Shown: piece by piece, positions 36,482 to 46,755 of the stretch | Layout: each line of letters opens with the position of its first letter | How positions within the stretch are numbered: the stretch's first letter is position 1 | NCBI GenBank assembly: GCA_028455995.1 | Contig: JABELC010000004.1 | Coordinates: 1,550,001-1,614,000, forward strand | Direction of reading: 5' to 3' | From: Scleromitrula shiraiana | Taxonomy: Eukaryota > Ascomycota > Leotiomycetes > Helotiales > Sclerotiniaceae | Length of the DNA stretch: 64,000 nucleotides | Notes under the pieces: model-generated | Database searches by the model: none | What the model saw: the letters and a program-made list of their open reading frames with translations, nothing else | Told to the model about the DNA's origin: nothing | Program-made: the position numbers and the translations under genes

Positions 36482-37387
36482 ATGCCTCGCAACACAAATA
36501 GAGCTGATCGTCGCCGGGCTGCAATTGCCTCAATCCCACAACATCCCGACATTCAATATGATTGTCGCAATTCGACCTTAGCCATCAAGCTCGACTTTGC
36601 CACCTCAGTGTCTCCATGGCAGCAAGCCAATGATATTGGCAAACTCATCGACATCATTCCTCAATACGCCAAGCACACCAATAACGTATTTCTCGAAATT
36701 GTCTTCAGAAAAGTCAACATGGACACACCAGCGAAATCACACCAATTTCGCAAAACTTCCGTTGCCAATGTTGTCGACGCACTCAACCAGTTCGAGGATA
36801 TCAAGTCCCTTTGCTTTTACGCCTCGATTGACACTTTCCACTGGGAACAGATCAACGTAATCTTCCCGATTTATGGTCTCAAGTTCGTTGATTGGACTTT
36901 TGAAACCAAGGATAAAACTGGTGACAATAGAAATATTCGCGTCGGCTCGAAACTTGATCGTCGGTTGGCCCATCTTTATTCTTTGAACCTTCCAGTGTTC
37001 GAATCTGGGGATGGCGAAGACGCGGACAAGACCGCCAATGTCAAGAAATCTGATGGACAGCTACCAGATGATATGCTCCCGGTGGTTCAGGGAACAAACG
37101 ACAAGAAATCATATCCACAGGGCCCAGCCACAAACCCAAAAACTCCGATTGCACCATTTGCAAAGGCCCCAGCTACAATGGCGCCTGCTACAAAAAGACC
37201 TGTTAATAGGGGATCATCTGTAAAATCCCGACAGATGCCTGCTTTGGGACCAAAAAAACAATTTCCGAAGGTGCCAGTTGCCAAGGGTTCAGTTGAGGAC
37301 AAGCCATTTGAAGAGATATGGCCCCCTCTTCCACAAGCATCTAAGAAACCGCATGCAGATGTAACAATTTCCAAGGAAGTTGTGTAA
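36482..37387 (+). CDS. four-copy family protein with long C-terminal tail (copy 3)
   Basis: Single exon, 301 aa. The start at 36482 is supported by copy 4, which begins with the same MPRN and a basic Arg-rich stretch (ADRRRAAIA here). The family domain spans about residues 20-165: HPDIQYDCRNSTLAIKLDF, LIDIIPQYAKHTNNVFLEIV, SVANVVDALNQFEDIKSLCF and the block DTFHWEQINVIFPIYGLKF then DWTFE. A 130-residue tail follows that copies 1, 2 and 4 do not have. It is acidic at first, then rich in Pro/Ala/Lys with imperfect repeats (KAPATMAPATKRP, KVPVAKGSVEDKP), probably disordered. It lacks a signal peptide. The function is unknown. The tail may be an added interaction or localisation segment. Confidence 0.72.
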   Translation: MPRNTNRADRRRAAIASIPQHPDIQYDCRNSTLAIKLDFATSVSPWQQANDIGKLIDIIPQYAKHTNNVFLEIVFRKVNMDTPAKSHQFRKTSVANVVDALNQFEDIKSLCFYASIDTFHWEQINVIFPIYGLKFVDWTFETKDKTGDNRNIRVGSKLDRRLAHLYSLNLPVFESGDGEDADKTANVKKSDGQLPDDMLPVVQGTNDKKSYPQGPATNPKTPIAPFAKAPATMAPATKRPVNRGSSVKSRQMPALGPKKQFPKVPVAKGSVEDKPFEEIWPPLPQASKKPHADVTISKEVV

Positions 37388-38645
37388 AGGAAACTGCGGA
37401 GGTGCGACTTGCAGCTACGATGTAGATGGTGGACTTACGCGATACGAATTTCAGAGTCTAAGGAGAGGTGCTAATTTCTGGGTGGTGAACGTTTTTCTTT
37501 TTTGATTTATGGGAATGTGGGCGCTTGCACTACAGATTTTAAACCAGTGGATGTTTGCTCTGGGTTCGTGGATATATGCATTGCAGACAACATTTTGATT
37601 ACACACTTGTATATTTCGGAGCGGCGTGCGTTTATTTTTGGGTAGATTTGATTGATGGGCGCATCATTTTGGGATTGTGATGACTGATTAGCAGATGCAC
37701 GAGGGGAAATTCTAAGATAGAAAGGTTTCAGAATACAAATATCAATATTATCCTGCACTAACTAACCAACTCATTTTTTCGCTCCCCTTTTCGTGAAGTA
37801 AACCATCGAATCATGTATGAATCCATATGCGAATGTTGAATGTGATACTGCTTCATATCATCGTAAAACAGAGGTGACTACCGTCCATTTTATCTTCCCA
37901 GCAATTCCGAAAAATTCAATATAATACTAGACTGCCACTTAACATGATAGAGATGGAGCACGAGAAACCAATGTTCATTGAACTTTTGAACACCAAGATC
38001 AAACGCACAAGTTTACCCAAACTTTAAGTGACCGTATCGATACTACAGGGAGATAAGAGTGGAATGGGGGTTGGTTGCTTACATACTATATAATAGAATA
38101 GAATCTACTGATGTCTGTTCGTTTTGAGTACGAGATGAGGTGAAGGGGGTGTATTAATTCATAAACCACCATATCATACCAAATCAAGAATACATATTCT
38201 CAATACCTAACCTTTAATCAAACAATCAAATAATATAATTGTTTATGATAGACTTGATTATTGTAATATTTTGATGATCCGAAACTAAGTTAGATATTAT
38301 AGTAATTTGATTGTTCGATTAAAGGATGGTTAGTTCATGAGTTAACCCACTCTCGAGTGTTAGATGGGTCGTTGCTTAGTCATCATAGCCCCATTAAAAA
38401 GTCGATGACGTTCTCGTTCTGAGTTCTCTGACCTCAATTTTGATATGACCAATAAAATATGCACAAATTCTCTCTACAAATGCATATTTCTGTCTTCAGT
38501 TCAAATCAAAATTCAAACTATAGTACATATATGTTGTACTGATAGTGGACAACCATATCGAGTCTGAGGGAGGCCACTGTTTCTGTGCAGCTTGAGTTCC
38601 TCCTCCTCATCCAATTTTCAAGCACCTACCTCTTTATACAATACC
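37388..38645. other. intergenic upstream of helicase-nuclease gene
   Basis: No gene is supported. An imperfect inverted arrangement around TAACCTTTAATCAAACAATCAAAT (in part about 38209-38232) and ATTTGATTGTTCGATTAAAG (about 38307-38326) spans roughly 38205-38335 and could form a long hairpin. The 5' end of the helicase gene could extend into this stretch by an unrecognised exon. Confidence 0.45.
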
Positions 38646-41258
38646 ATGCTCCGATATTGTTTTCGAATATCACATACACCATTAGGCCTACCCTCCGTCA
38701 CTTCCAAATGGCCTAGGCATTTATTGCTCTACTCACCAAGCGCGTCGTTATGGGCGCCAGGTGACCAGAAGATTCATGTAGGTACCTACGTTTTCTTCTG
38801 CCAGAAAAAATTGGTACATACCGTTGCTACAGTAGCGGAAAGTAATTCAGATTTAGATGAGATAGCCGCTACTATTCTGAGTGTTTTGCAACCCAAGACT
38901 CTGTTGCCACCATCTCCCGAACAGCAAGTTGCTATTAACACTCTATTGCACACCAAAAACAATATAATTGTCGACGCGTGTGCTGGTTCGGGGAAAACCA
39001 CGACCATACTTCATCTTGCACAATCTGCACCGGAGACAGCGTTTCTTGTGTTGGTCTATAATCGGCGCTTGATGTTGGAGACAGAGCAGAGAGTGCGGCA
39101 TTTTGGCTTGCGCAATGTAACAGTGTTAAACTACCACACGTTAGGAGCTAGATATTACACTTCTGAGTGTGCTACGGATCAGGGACTCAAGCGAGTTGTG
39201 CAGGATGATATGCCCGTTCTCAATGGCATGGAACTTCCTGAATTTTCTGTCCTGGTTTTGGATGAGCAGCAGGACATGACACCAATATTGAAGCTGTTTG
39301 TGGATAAGGTCATACGCGACAAGAGGCTCTCCCGATACGAACATCAGTCCAAAGCACCGGAACAGCTAAGAGTTGTTGTTCTAGGAGACAAACGTCAAGA
39401 AGTCTATGGATTCAACAATGCTGATTCGCGCTTCTTATCCATGGCCGGCCACCCCGAGGTCTTTGGCTACATCAATCAGCAAGAATGGACTTTGGCTAAT
39501 CAGACGGCCTCAAATCGAATAACTCAATCCAATGTCGATTTTATCAACCAGCAGCTCCTCAAGGATCCACAAGGGAAACCAATGCGGGCGGTTAAATCTC
39601 GAGATGCATCAGGCCGGCTTTATCCCCAACCACGCTATGTTATTTGTGATCCGTACCAAGACTTAGTGCATGAGGTATCACGACTCTTGGAGATACCTGG
39701 TGTGTCCCCGAATGATATAATAGTTCTTTCCCCGTCAGTGCGTGGCGTCTCACCGGCGATCTATCTAGCCAACAATCTTGCGCTCAGAGAAATACCCGTT
39801 TTCAGATCAGACTCGGATGAGTCCGAAATTGCCCCTGAGGTTGCCCATGGAAAGGTATTGATATGTACGTACCATCAGGCTAAGGGAATTGAACGTAAGG
39901 CCTCAATTATTCTCGGTTTCGATCAGGGATACCACAACTTCTACAACAGAGTTTCAGAAAACCCCATCGCTGTTACTAATCCGCAGTACGTTGCAGCAAC
40001 TCGCGCACTCGAGCACCTGGTTCTCATTCATGATTATACACGTGCTTCTTTACCATTCATGAACCTGGATACTGTGGGGCAAACATGCGATTTAGTCGTA
40101 ACTCGTGAGCTTGACATCCAGCCTCCAGCTCCGGAAATATCTATTCCTCGTTTTAATGTCACTGCGCTCTGTCGAAACCTTTCGGAAACTCTTATAACAG
40201 ATTGTCTTCGTCGCCTCGATTTTCATCTGCTCGCTGAACCTACTTATGGACCATCTCCACCACCGTCCGAAATTCGTGACAAGCACGGTCTTTGCGAAGC
40301 TGTGGCAAATATCACTGGGACAGCTATCCCTGCTATTTTCCAATGGCGCCAAAGAAAAAAGACGGTTTTAATCTCGGGACCTCTAAGTCTCTTAGTGCCA
40401 CCTAAAAGATCGATGAGAAGGCCAAATCCTCTGCGAGAACTTCCAAAAGCTTTTTACGAAGAGATTCAGTCTATACAAGATGGACTTCTCAGTGGATCTC
40501 TGACTACAAAAGACATATTATACTTATCAAACCTTGAGATAGCAGCAAAGAATAAAGATATCACTAAACTCTTAAACATACCTCTAAATGGGTACACATG
40601 GGTCACAGAAACATACTGCCAAGATATTCACTATTTACTGAACACACTGCCAGGCGCAGCGAAAATATCGGGAAGAGGCATATATTTTGAATGTATTAAA
40701 TATCGTAAATTCCCTGAGATTACCCACGGCGGCGGACCTACAAGACCGGAGAAGAAAACAGGAGTCATAGTTGGTGGGGCAATGGATATGTGCCGGCCTT
40801 CAGGGGAAAATCGAACCATCTGGGAGATTAAGCACTCCTATACTCTTGCACCGGAGCATTTGCTACAAGTAGCTTTGTATATGCTACTTCTTGGGCAACC
40901 TTCATTAGGATTTCTTGTATCTGCACGTACAGGCCAGACAGTGCAGGTCAAGCCCAAAACCTCCGAGTCGTTAACCGAGATCTTACAACTGCTTGTGGAT
41001 GCTAAGTCTGGAGGCGAGCAAACCAGATTGCTAAATACATACTCAGACGAGGAATTCTTGGCTGAATGCAGGAGTAATTTTAAAAGCCTCGTGGGAGAAT
41101 GTGCGGTGCCAGCTTGGTTTGCCATGAAGCCAACGCGCTCTAGGTTGGGAAAAACACGGTCTCGTAAGCGGAACTTGAAAAGAGAGTTGGGAGACACGTT
41201 GAGTAATCTGACGAGACCTAAGGCACAACAGAAGAAGGAAATGAGCATTGCGAATTGA
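38646..41258 (+). CDS. UvrD-like SF1 helicase fused to PD-(D/E)XK nuclease
   Basis: Single exon, 870 aa from the first ATG (38646). The N-terminal half is an SF1A helicase: Walker A ACAGSGKTTTI with Lys117, motif Ia (LVYNRRLMLETE), Walker B VLDEQQDM (Asp206-Glu207), motif III (VVLGDKRQEVYGFNNAD), motif V region (ICTYHQAKGIERKASIIL) and motif VI VAATRALEHLVLI. The C-terminal part has a RecB/Cas4-type nuclease signature: GGAMDMC (Asp714), IWEIK (Glu727, Lys729) and a QVALY motif (Gln741, Tyr745). Helicase-then-nuclease is the AddA/RecB order, whereas eukaryotic Dna2 has the nuclease first. All key residues appear present, so it is probably active on DNA. The first 35 residues contain Arg/Lys and Ser but no acid, and could be a mitochondrial targeting peptide (inference). 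A TTG-initiated extension upstream is not supported. The biological role is unknown. Confidence 0.85.
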   Translation: MLRYCFRISHTPLGLPSVTSKWPRHLLLYSPSASLWAPGDQKIHVGTYVFFCQKKLVHTVATVAESNSDLDEIAATILSVLQPKTLLPPSPEQQVAINTLLHTKNNIIVDACAGSGKTTTILHLAQSAPETAFLVLVYNRRLMLETEQRVRHFGLRNVTVLNYHTLGARYYTSECATDQGLKRVVQDDMPVLNGMELPEFSVLVLDEQQDMTPILKLFVDKVIRDKRLSRYEHQSKAPEQLRVVVLGDKRQEVYGFNNADSRFLSMAGHPEVFGYINQQEWTLANQTASNRITQSNVDFINQQLLKDPQGKPMRAVKSRDASGRLYPQPRYVICDPYQDLVHEVSRLLEIPGVSPNDIIVLSPSVRGVSPAIYLANNLALREIPVFRSDSDESEIAPEVAHGKVLICTYHQAKGIERKASIILGFDQGYHNFYNRVSENPIAVTNPQYVAATRALEHLVLIHDYTRASLPFMNLDTVGQTCDLVVTRELDIQPPAPEISIPRFNVTALCRNLSETLITDCLRRLDFHLLAEPTYGPSPPPSEIRDKHGLCEAVANITGTAIPAIFQWRQRKKTVLISGPLSLLVPPKRSMRRPNPLRELPKAFYEEIQSIQDGLLSGSLTTKDILYLSNLEIAAKNKDITKLLNIPLNGYTWVTETYCQDIHYLLNTLPGAAKISGRGIYFECIKYRKFPEITHGGGPTRPEKKTGVIVGGAMDMCRPSGENRTIWEIKHSYTLAPEHLLQVALYMLLLGQPSLGFLVSARTGQTVQVKPKTSESLTEILQLLVDAKSGGEQTRLLNTYSDEEFLAECRSNFKSLVGECAVPAWFAMKPTRSRLGKTRSRKRNLKRELGDTLSNLTRPKAQQKKEMSIAN

Positions 41259-42236
41259 ATATATAGAATGAATGTTGATATGGATTGCTATGAACGACTC
41301 TCAAGCTTGGAAGTTTAGACCGGAGTATCGAATTGTCCCATCGATGCTATACACATACAACCGAATAAATGGCTGGGGGTTTCTGGCACAAAAAATGATC
41401 GACTGGGCATTTTGCTATCTACTTTGTTTTAATTTCAACATTATTGGCGTTCTATATCCGAATACGGAGTGTTTTCATATCATCGATGCAATTAGTAGTA
41501 TATATATTAGATGCCACAATTGGCTTTTCTTTCTCAAGAGGCTGTTTTGTATTAACATCTATGTCCTTTCTCTCTCCCATGCGTTTTCAATTAGTTGAAC
41601 ATATTAAATCTTGAACAGAACAAGATCATGTTTATCAATGGACATTCATCAATAATGCAGCAAAGTATCTTGGAAACGTATTCACTAATGACCACAGCCG
41701 TAATGATTTAGTCGCAACTACAGCAGAAGCTCCCACTTTTTACTGAAGACCTTAAGGTCAGGCATGCTGGATAGATCTATAATACTACTTCCCATACTAA
41801 TACTCTTACATATAATAATCTCCCAGATCATCTTCGTCTTCATCTTCTCCCTTCTCCCTTTCATTTCCAACAAAAACTTCTACTCGACCCGAAACCAAAC
41901 AGATAATCGATTAATTGCCTACTTTCCACACAATAAGAATTTCAATCAGACTTCAACACGATACCACCGTCTGTACTTCTATCTCTACATCTTCATAAGG
42001 GTTTCCCAGATGAACTTCTTTATCTGGTTTCCTGTGTTTCTCTCTATCATATTTTCTATCTTACTCGAGTTCCACTACAATTTCCAAAACCACACACACA
42101 ACAGCCTACCAGTCTCCATTAAAATATTCGTACCAATATAGACCAAGATATCAATATTGCATCCAAATCCGTTATCTGCGCTTACCTACAGGTTCTCGGA
42201 GACCTGATCAACGATAATTACTTTGGGATTTCTCCT
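41259..42236. other. intergenic after helicase-nuclease gene
   Basis: No gene is firmly supported. A frame at 41764-42141 codes for a very hydrophobic Ile/Leu/Phe-rich product without known features. A pyrimidine-AG splice acceptor (TACCTACAG) ends near 42191, and the frame from there runs open into the next gene, so an upstream exon may be hidden here. Confidence 0.4.
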
Positions 42237-42755
42237 ATGGCCATACAGATACAACCAGTCGCATGTTATAAGATGAAACATGCCGATCCTGTTGATCATC
42301 CCAAGGTTGAGAAGAGTCACCAATGCACCTGCACTACTGAGAAATCTGCGTCTAAGACTCCTATCATTCTTACTGGAGACTATAATGGCATCACAGATGT
42401 CATCGTATATCCTGGCCCAGACGCAAATATTCACCGCTCAATGGCAGGCAAGATCTCCCGTCTTCACGAAGAATCCACCATTTCTCAAGCCAAGTATGAA
42501 AGTACTACTCCAGGGATCTCTTGTCTTCACTCAAACGCCAATATCCTCAAAAACGTCGCTGATGATGTCTGTTTTACAAAGAATAATTCTAAAATTCCCG
42601 AAGCAATATTTGGGGGTACTGGTTTAGATATCTGTGGTCTAGACCTCAGTCTTTCGCAAAAACCTAGTGCTTATAGTGATGGAGCACTCGAGCTCGTTCT
42701 TCTCTACTGCCTCATTGTTTTCGGATCGCTAATCATTTCACGAAGAAAAGCCTAA
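42237..42755 (+). CDS. hypothetical small tail-anchored protein
   Basis: Single open frame of 172 aa, not recognised. The first 145 residues are polar with seven scattered Cys, including a CTCTT cluster near residue 30. The C-terminus has one hydrophobic helix (LELVLLYCLIVFGSLII) followed by SRRKA, the topology of a tail-anchored membrane protein with a basic luminal or cytosolic end. The frame continues open upstream of the ATG to a good splice acceptor near 42191, so the true start may lie in an upstream exon. It lies between the helicase-nuclease gene and the broken HET gene. Composition is coding-like, but there is no homology evidence. Confidence 0.4.
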   Translation: MAIQIQPVACYKMKHADPVDHPKVEKSHQCTCTTEKSASKTPIILTGDYNGITDVIVYPGPDANIHRSMAGKISRLHEESTISQAKYESTTPGISCLHSNANILKNVADDVCFTKNNSKIPEAIFGGTGLDICGLDLSLSQKPSAYSDGALELVLLYCLIVFGSLIISRRKA

Positions 42756-43070
42756 TGCGTCGTCAATTGGAGCACTCGGAATATACAATCAAAGTATTAT
42801 TTATCCGTGCTGCTCTAGATGGGACTGGTGGCTTGCTAGTTTTAGGGTAATACGACAGACAGAATCAACTTTTGAGCAGGTTCATGGATCGAGAGGTTTA
42901 CACATTACAAATTTACAAAAACGGGTGGGGATATGATATTCAGAGAAATGGGGTGGGATTTTGAATCTATTTTATTCTTGTTTCGGGGGGTCTTGCAAAA
43001 CATTAAGGGAGCTATGATGGAGAATGGCCTTTTCAGGACAACTAGGTAGTGAATGTAAATATTTTTTGTA
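42756..43070. other. intergenic before HET pseudogene
   Basis: About 315 bp with no feature of note. It may include the lost 5' end of the HET-domain gene. Confidence 0.4.
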
Positions 43071-44905
43071 TTGGAACGTAAACATACAAGCGAAAATGAT
43101 CGAAATGGATGTGATAGCTTGCGACTAGGTTGCCTAGAGAACTCTACGGATCTTGCACGAAAATGGCTTCAAGAATGTTGCACAGTTCACGATGCGTGTT
43201 CGCAACAGGAAAATACATTGACTCTACCTACAAGATTAATTCAAATTGATTGTAAACCAATACATTTATGCATATCATCCAATATCAACTGTTCAAATTA
43301 TGCTACCCTAAGCCACTGCTGGGGAACATCAAGGGTCTTACAACTCCAAAATAACAATCTTGTGAGCTTTCAGAATAAGATTCCTTACGATGAGATGAGT
43401 AAAACATTTCGCGATGCCCTTTGTATTGCACAAATCCTAGGTTTCTCGTGGTTATGGATTGACCCACTCTGTATTATCCAGGATGATCCTGATGATTGGA
43501 GCAAAGAAGCTGCTCGTATGGCCGCCGTCTATGGCCGCCGTCTATGGTTTGTCAAGTTTAAACGTTGCTGCAACCTCGGCGCTTGATGGAACATTAGGCT
43601 GTCTGTTCGAACGGAACCCGGCCTATGTTCAAGGACATCAAGTAGAAGTTGAGACGAGTGTTGGGAGACGTAGTTACAATATTGCACCTCTATGGTTGCG
43701 ACAAAATGATATAGAAGATTCTCCTTTAGTGAAACGAGCTTGGGTTGTACAAGAGCGAATGCTAGCCCCACGAATTTTATATTTTACCGTATCCCAGCTT
43801 TTTTGGGAATGCCGAGCCAATCATGCTTGCGAGACCTTTCCGATCGCGATACCAGAGCCAAACCAACAATTTTGGAGGCCTCTGCCTAACTTCTCACTAG
43901 TACTAAGAGTTTGGTGGGAGATTGTCGCATATTACTCGGGGTGCAAGTTGACGAATGAAGGTGACCGCCTAATTGCCATAGCCGGCATTGCACGTCAAAT
44001 AAGAAAAGCAAAATGAAAACTTGTACTTCGCCGGTATGTGGCGAAGACAGCTTCCAGAACAATTGTGTTGGTATAATCACACGAGTTTTGCCAATACTCG
44101 TAGGATATACCAAAAACAAGAGTCAATCCCTGCCCGGTCAGCTTACACTGTGCTCAGTCAAAGTTTTTACCATCAAAACCCCCACAAAAAGATTCTGCCA
44201 GAGAATGATGAGTTTTTAATGGCGTCTACCTCCTGCCCACATTTCTCCCTCTGGGTGTCCACTTCCAGAAGAGCAAACGGAGCTCATTCCTGGCCTTGGG
44301 CAGCAGCAGCAACTAGTGTGAACTTGGACTATCCTGAACTAGTATTTGATGAGACTTATATAGATATTGTCGACATATGTGTGACTTCAGGCACCAAAGA
44401 TCCTTTTGGAAGCATTAGGAGCGGAATTTTAACAATCAACTCGGTCTTTATGATACTTGCACAGATAAAGTCTGAAAAGATGAAGATTGGTCTGGTTAGT
44501 ATTGGCAATACTACTATGCGTGGGAGAACCTCATGGGATCACGAGTACGTTACTCCCAGTGACGACGACAATTATTTCTTGATATTGCCTATTGGTAGAT
44601 ACATCCACTCGCACGAGGCAACAATTCACGCACTATTGCTACGACCTGTTAATAAGCAAAATGGAGAATACGAACGTGTAGGGCTACTGAGATTCCAAAT
44701 TGGAACTGAATCTGATTATGTCACTCCTCCCAGTGGTAGAAAAGACTACAGGGAGTTTGTTAGAGTTATGAGTCTATTCGAATGCGGACAGTTGGAAGAA
44801 TTAGGACTGACTGAAGAATGCAAATACTTTCCATCCGAAAAGGACTACATCTCCGTTGAAGTGGACGAGAAAGGTATTAAGAAATACACAATCGCTATTG
44901 TATGA
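43071..44905 (+). pseudogene. HET-domain (heterokaryon incompatibility) gene, frameshifted
   Basis: Three consecutive frames together make one HET-domain protein. The first frame (to 43586) has ARKWLQECCTVHDAC, NYATLSHCWGTS, IPYDEMSKTFRDAL and GFSWLWIDPLCIIQDDPDDW, then EAARMAAVYG, the classical HET core (Pro replaces the usual Ser in WIDSLCIIQD). At 43518-43543 the 13-mer ATGGCCGCCGTCT is tandemly duplicated and shifts the frame; the second frame resumes the protein and runs to a TGA at 44014-44016. A run of four A at 44010-44013 looks like a 1-base gain, after which a third frame continues to the stop at 44905. No ATG suits the first frame, so the 5' end is lost or lies in another exon. HET proteins trigger non-self recognition cell death between strains; this copy appears inactive. 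Confidence 0.85.
43518..43543 (+). repeat. 13-bp tandem duplication causing a frameshift
   Basis: ATGGCCGCCGTCT occurs twice in direct succession (43518-43530, 43531-43543) and is followed by ATGG. Thirteen is not a multiple of three, and the downstream HET frame fits only if one copy is absent. Confidence 0.95.
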
Positions 44906-45353
44906 ACATATTGGGTTGAGCTAGGTTGCCAAGGGACCATGTTTCTTATGAACTATTTTGGTTGGGGTTCAATTGATTGCGGTCAAGATATTACTTTCAA
45001 GCAGAGAGAAATCTTAAATTTGAAGCGTTTAGGGAAAAATTGAGCCTCGGGTGTACATATTAGAAATCACTTGATTTCTATAGTTCAGATTGAGCGACAA
45101 GATAGAACCAAACTTGCATGAGATCAAACAGATGGTAATGAATATGTATGGTTGACGTTCCTAACGTGAAACACTTCGCCTTTCATCACTACGGACATTG
45201 AAAGAGCTTCAAGATTGAACTATTTGTATTCAAAAGAACCATTCTATGAGTTTCGAACGCAAACACCTGACCCAATCATAATAATAGTCGTACACACCAA
45301 CACCTATTTCATTTCGTATTCATGCTTTCCCCCGTCTCCGTGTACCCATCACC
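44906..45353. other. intergenic between HET pseudogene and thiolase 3' end
   Basis: About 450 bp; nothing notable seen. Confidence 0.5.
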
Positions 45354-46755
45354 CTACTCAGCAACCCAAACAGCAGCCATACCCATACCTGTCCCAACAC
45401 ACATACTTGTAACACCAACCTTCTGTTTTTGCCTCCTTAATTCGTATAATAATGTGCTAACCTGTCTCGCCCCTGTGCATCCAAGAGGATGCCCAAAAGC
45501 AATTGCTCCACCTTTTGGATTAATTTTCTTCTGATCAATGCCAAGTTCGTTTGCGCACCAAACACATTGACTTGCAAATGCCTCGTTAATTTCGAAGATG
45601 TCTACATCATCTTTATTAATTCCAGTCTTCTCGAAGACCTTAGGAATAGCAGCCCAAGGACCGATACCCATAAGGAGTGGAGCAACACCAGCGACTGATG
45701 CGGCAACATATTTGCCGAGAATAGTTTGGCCAAGTCTTTCGGCCGTGGATCGTTTCATGAGAAGAACTGCTGCTGCTCCATCTGAAATTTGGGATGCATT
45801 TCCGGCATGGATACTACCATCCTTTGCAAAAGCTGGCTTGATCTTGCCTAAACTTTCGGCGGTGATGCCAGGTCGAATGCCATCATCCTGTGAAACCGTT
45901 ATCTCCTTTGTCTCACCAGACTTGGGGTCCTCCCATTTGACGGTCAAAGGGGCGATTTCCTCGTCGAAAAGACCATCCTTCTGTGCCTTGAGTGCTTTTT
46001 GGTATGATGATGCTGCGAATGCATCTTGCACGGCGCGGGAGATTCCTTTGTCCTTAGCCATCTTCTCGGAAAGAACACCCATTGGAACTTTGCAGTTCTT
46101 TGATTCGGGATGTGATTCGAGAAGTTCGGAGAATTCCGTCACAGCACCTGGACCATATTGAAGACTCATACTCTCAACACCAGCACCAACTCCTACTTCA
46201 ATCATTCCACTCTTGATTGCATTTGCAATATCCACACACGCTTGTAACCCCGATGAACATTGCCTATTTAAACTCTTAACTGCAGAAGAAACGGGGAATC
46301 CGGCAGCCAATGCGGCGGCACGAAATTCGGTAGCCCCACCACCTGGTGGAAGGACGGATCCCACTGCAATATCTTCAACTAATCCTGGGTCGATTTTCGA
46401 TCGTTCGATGAGTGATTTGAATGCGCCAACCAATAGATCTGCCGCTGCTGTATCTTTAAATCCTCCTCTTCCGCCCTTGGTAAATGCAGTTCGAAGACAA
46501 GCTGTTATGACGACCTGTGAAAGAAGGATGGTTAGTAAATGACTAGGTACCAAACTTCGAGGCACAATTTGGACATACATCATCGGGATTCTTCTCAAGA
46601 AGCTTCGCACGACCGCTATCTCCTTCTGTGGGTGCAATAGAACTTTGCGAACCGGCTAAGTGGCCGGATACCTGAGTAAGACGTTTTTGTGCTATGTTGG
46701 ACGTCAGCCTCGTTTGCATTCCTTTGTTTGTTATGTGTTACTGACCTGCAGACAT
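45354..46755 (-). CDS. pot1: peroxisomal 3-ketoacyl-CoA thiolase
   Basis: Three exons on minus: 46755-46746 (10 nt), 46691-46579 and 46514-45354, 427 aa. The introns are 54 and 64 bp (GTCAGT...TAG; GTATGT...CAG). The enzyme cuts 3-ketoacyl-CoA with CoA to acetyl-CoA and a shortened acyl-CoA, the last step of beta-oxidation. The joined N-terminus MSAAQKRLTQVSGHL holds a textbook PTS2 signal (RL-x5-HL, residues 7-15), so import by Pex7 into the peroxisome is expected. The catalytic residues are visible: nucleophile Cys127 in NRQCSSG, His383 in GHPLGCTGA and Cys413 in SMCVGTG. Length is usual. A CCGAGG box about 160 bp upstream of the ATG matches the fatty-acid-responsive FarA/FarB element. It lies between island genes but is itself a conserved metabolic gene. 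Confidence 0.96.

Noticed and set aside
38592..38645. Longer start for the helicase-nuclease gene
   Set aside because: The extension would begin at a TTG codon; the first ATG is at 38646.
41764..42141. 125-aa Ile/Leu/Phe-rich frame after the helicase gene
   Set aside because: Composition reflects AT-rich DNA; no domain, no clear leader or splice context, and no continuity with neighbours.
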